A stretch of DNA of 5,346 bases from an uncultured Clostridium sp. GTDB taxonomy: Bacteria > Bacillota > Clostridia > Lachnospirales > Lachnospiraceae. A model generated the notes under the pieces. The model saw only the letters and a list, made by a program, of their open reading frames with translations, ran no database searches and had not been told where the DNA came from. The translations under genes and the position numbers were made by a program. This document shows, piece after piece, positions 5,299 to 5,346 of the stretch. Within the stretch, counting starts at the first letter, position 1; every line of letters starts with the position of its first letter. The stretch spans positions 1 through 5,346 of the forward strand of contig CAJJLI010000197.1 in NCBI GenBank assembly GCA_905192625.1, written 5' to 3'.

Positions 5299-5346
5299 TG
5301 CTGACCACGATGGGATTGCCGGCCCATTTCGGCATGGCGACGATTG
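5293..5346. other. GC-rich tail of foreign composition
   Basis: Of the last 48 bases, 29 are G or C (60 percent), about twice the level of the rest of the window. The tail is open in at least two reading frames. On the minus strand it reads I-V-A-M-P-K-W-A-G-N-P-I-V-V-S-I-I with 15 of 17 codons ending in G or C; on the plus strand it reads M-L-T-T-M-G-L-P-A-H-F-G-M-A-T-I with 13 of 16. Both look like coding sequence of a high-GC organism. It is too short to name a gene. Confidence 0.75.

Noticed and set aside
1..5346. CRISPR array, tRNA, rRNA, phage or toxin-antitoxin system
   Set aside because: No regularly spaced repeats, cloverleaf sequences, integrase or paired small genes were seen on either strand.

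Overview
The window is AT-rich (roughly one third G+C by eye) with Shine-Dalgarno sites of the AGGAGG type, frequent TTG/GTG starts and A/T-ending codons. Together with a lysine riboswitch in front of dapA and a BceB/FtsX-type permease remnant, this points to a low-GC Firmicute. The protein flavour suggests a clostridial Lachnospiraceae member (for example a Lachnoclostridium-like genome), which is inference from memory of family sequences and not a database result.

Layout on the + strand: (1) 1-167, the 3' end of an SSB-like OB-fold protein gene, closed by a 20-bp perfect-stem terminator (231-277). (2) 379-687, a strong promoter, a complete lysine riboswitch (L box) aptamer and an intrinsic terminator, all in the leader of dapA. 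(3) 717-1604 dapA and 1722-2477 dapB, the first two steps of the diaminopimelate/lysine branch from aspartate semialdehyde, with a probable extra promoter just ahead of dapB and a terminator after it. (4) 2707-3662, a decayed antimicrobial-peptide-type permease module: the C-terminal third of a BceB/FtsX-like permease with no start codon, followed by a 27-codon membrane peptide that looks like the stub of a small exported protein. (5) A long hairpin terminator (3677-3748) and a leader with a 12-bp direct repeat. (6) 4002-5066, an ABC-2 type (GldA-like) ATPase, overlapping by 17 bases a permease gene that starts at 5050.

dapA and dapB act together: DapA condenses pyruvate with aspartate semialdehyde and DapB reduces the product, feeding meso-diaminopimelate for the cell wall and lysine. 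The riboswitch would shut dapA, and readthrough into dapB, when lysine is plentiful. The ATPase/permease pair at the end would form one exporter, energised by the first gene and with its membrane channel encoded by the second.

The last ~50 bases (from about 5293) change abruptly to GC-rich sequence that interrupts the permease right after a conserved motif. This looks like a chimeric join or a recombination breakpoint, so the permease C-terminus given here should not be trusted. I found no CRISPR array, tRNA, rRNA or complete mobile element, and no convincing wholly new system.
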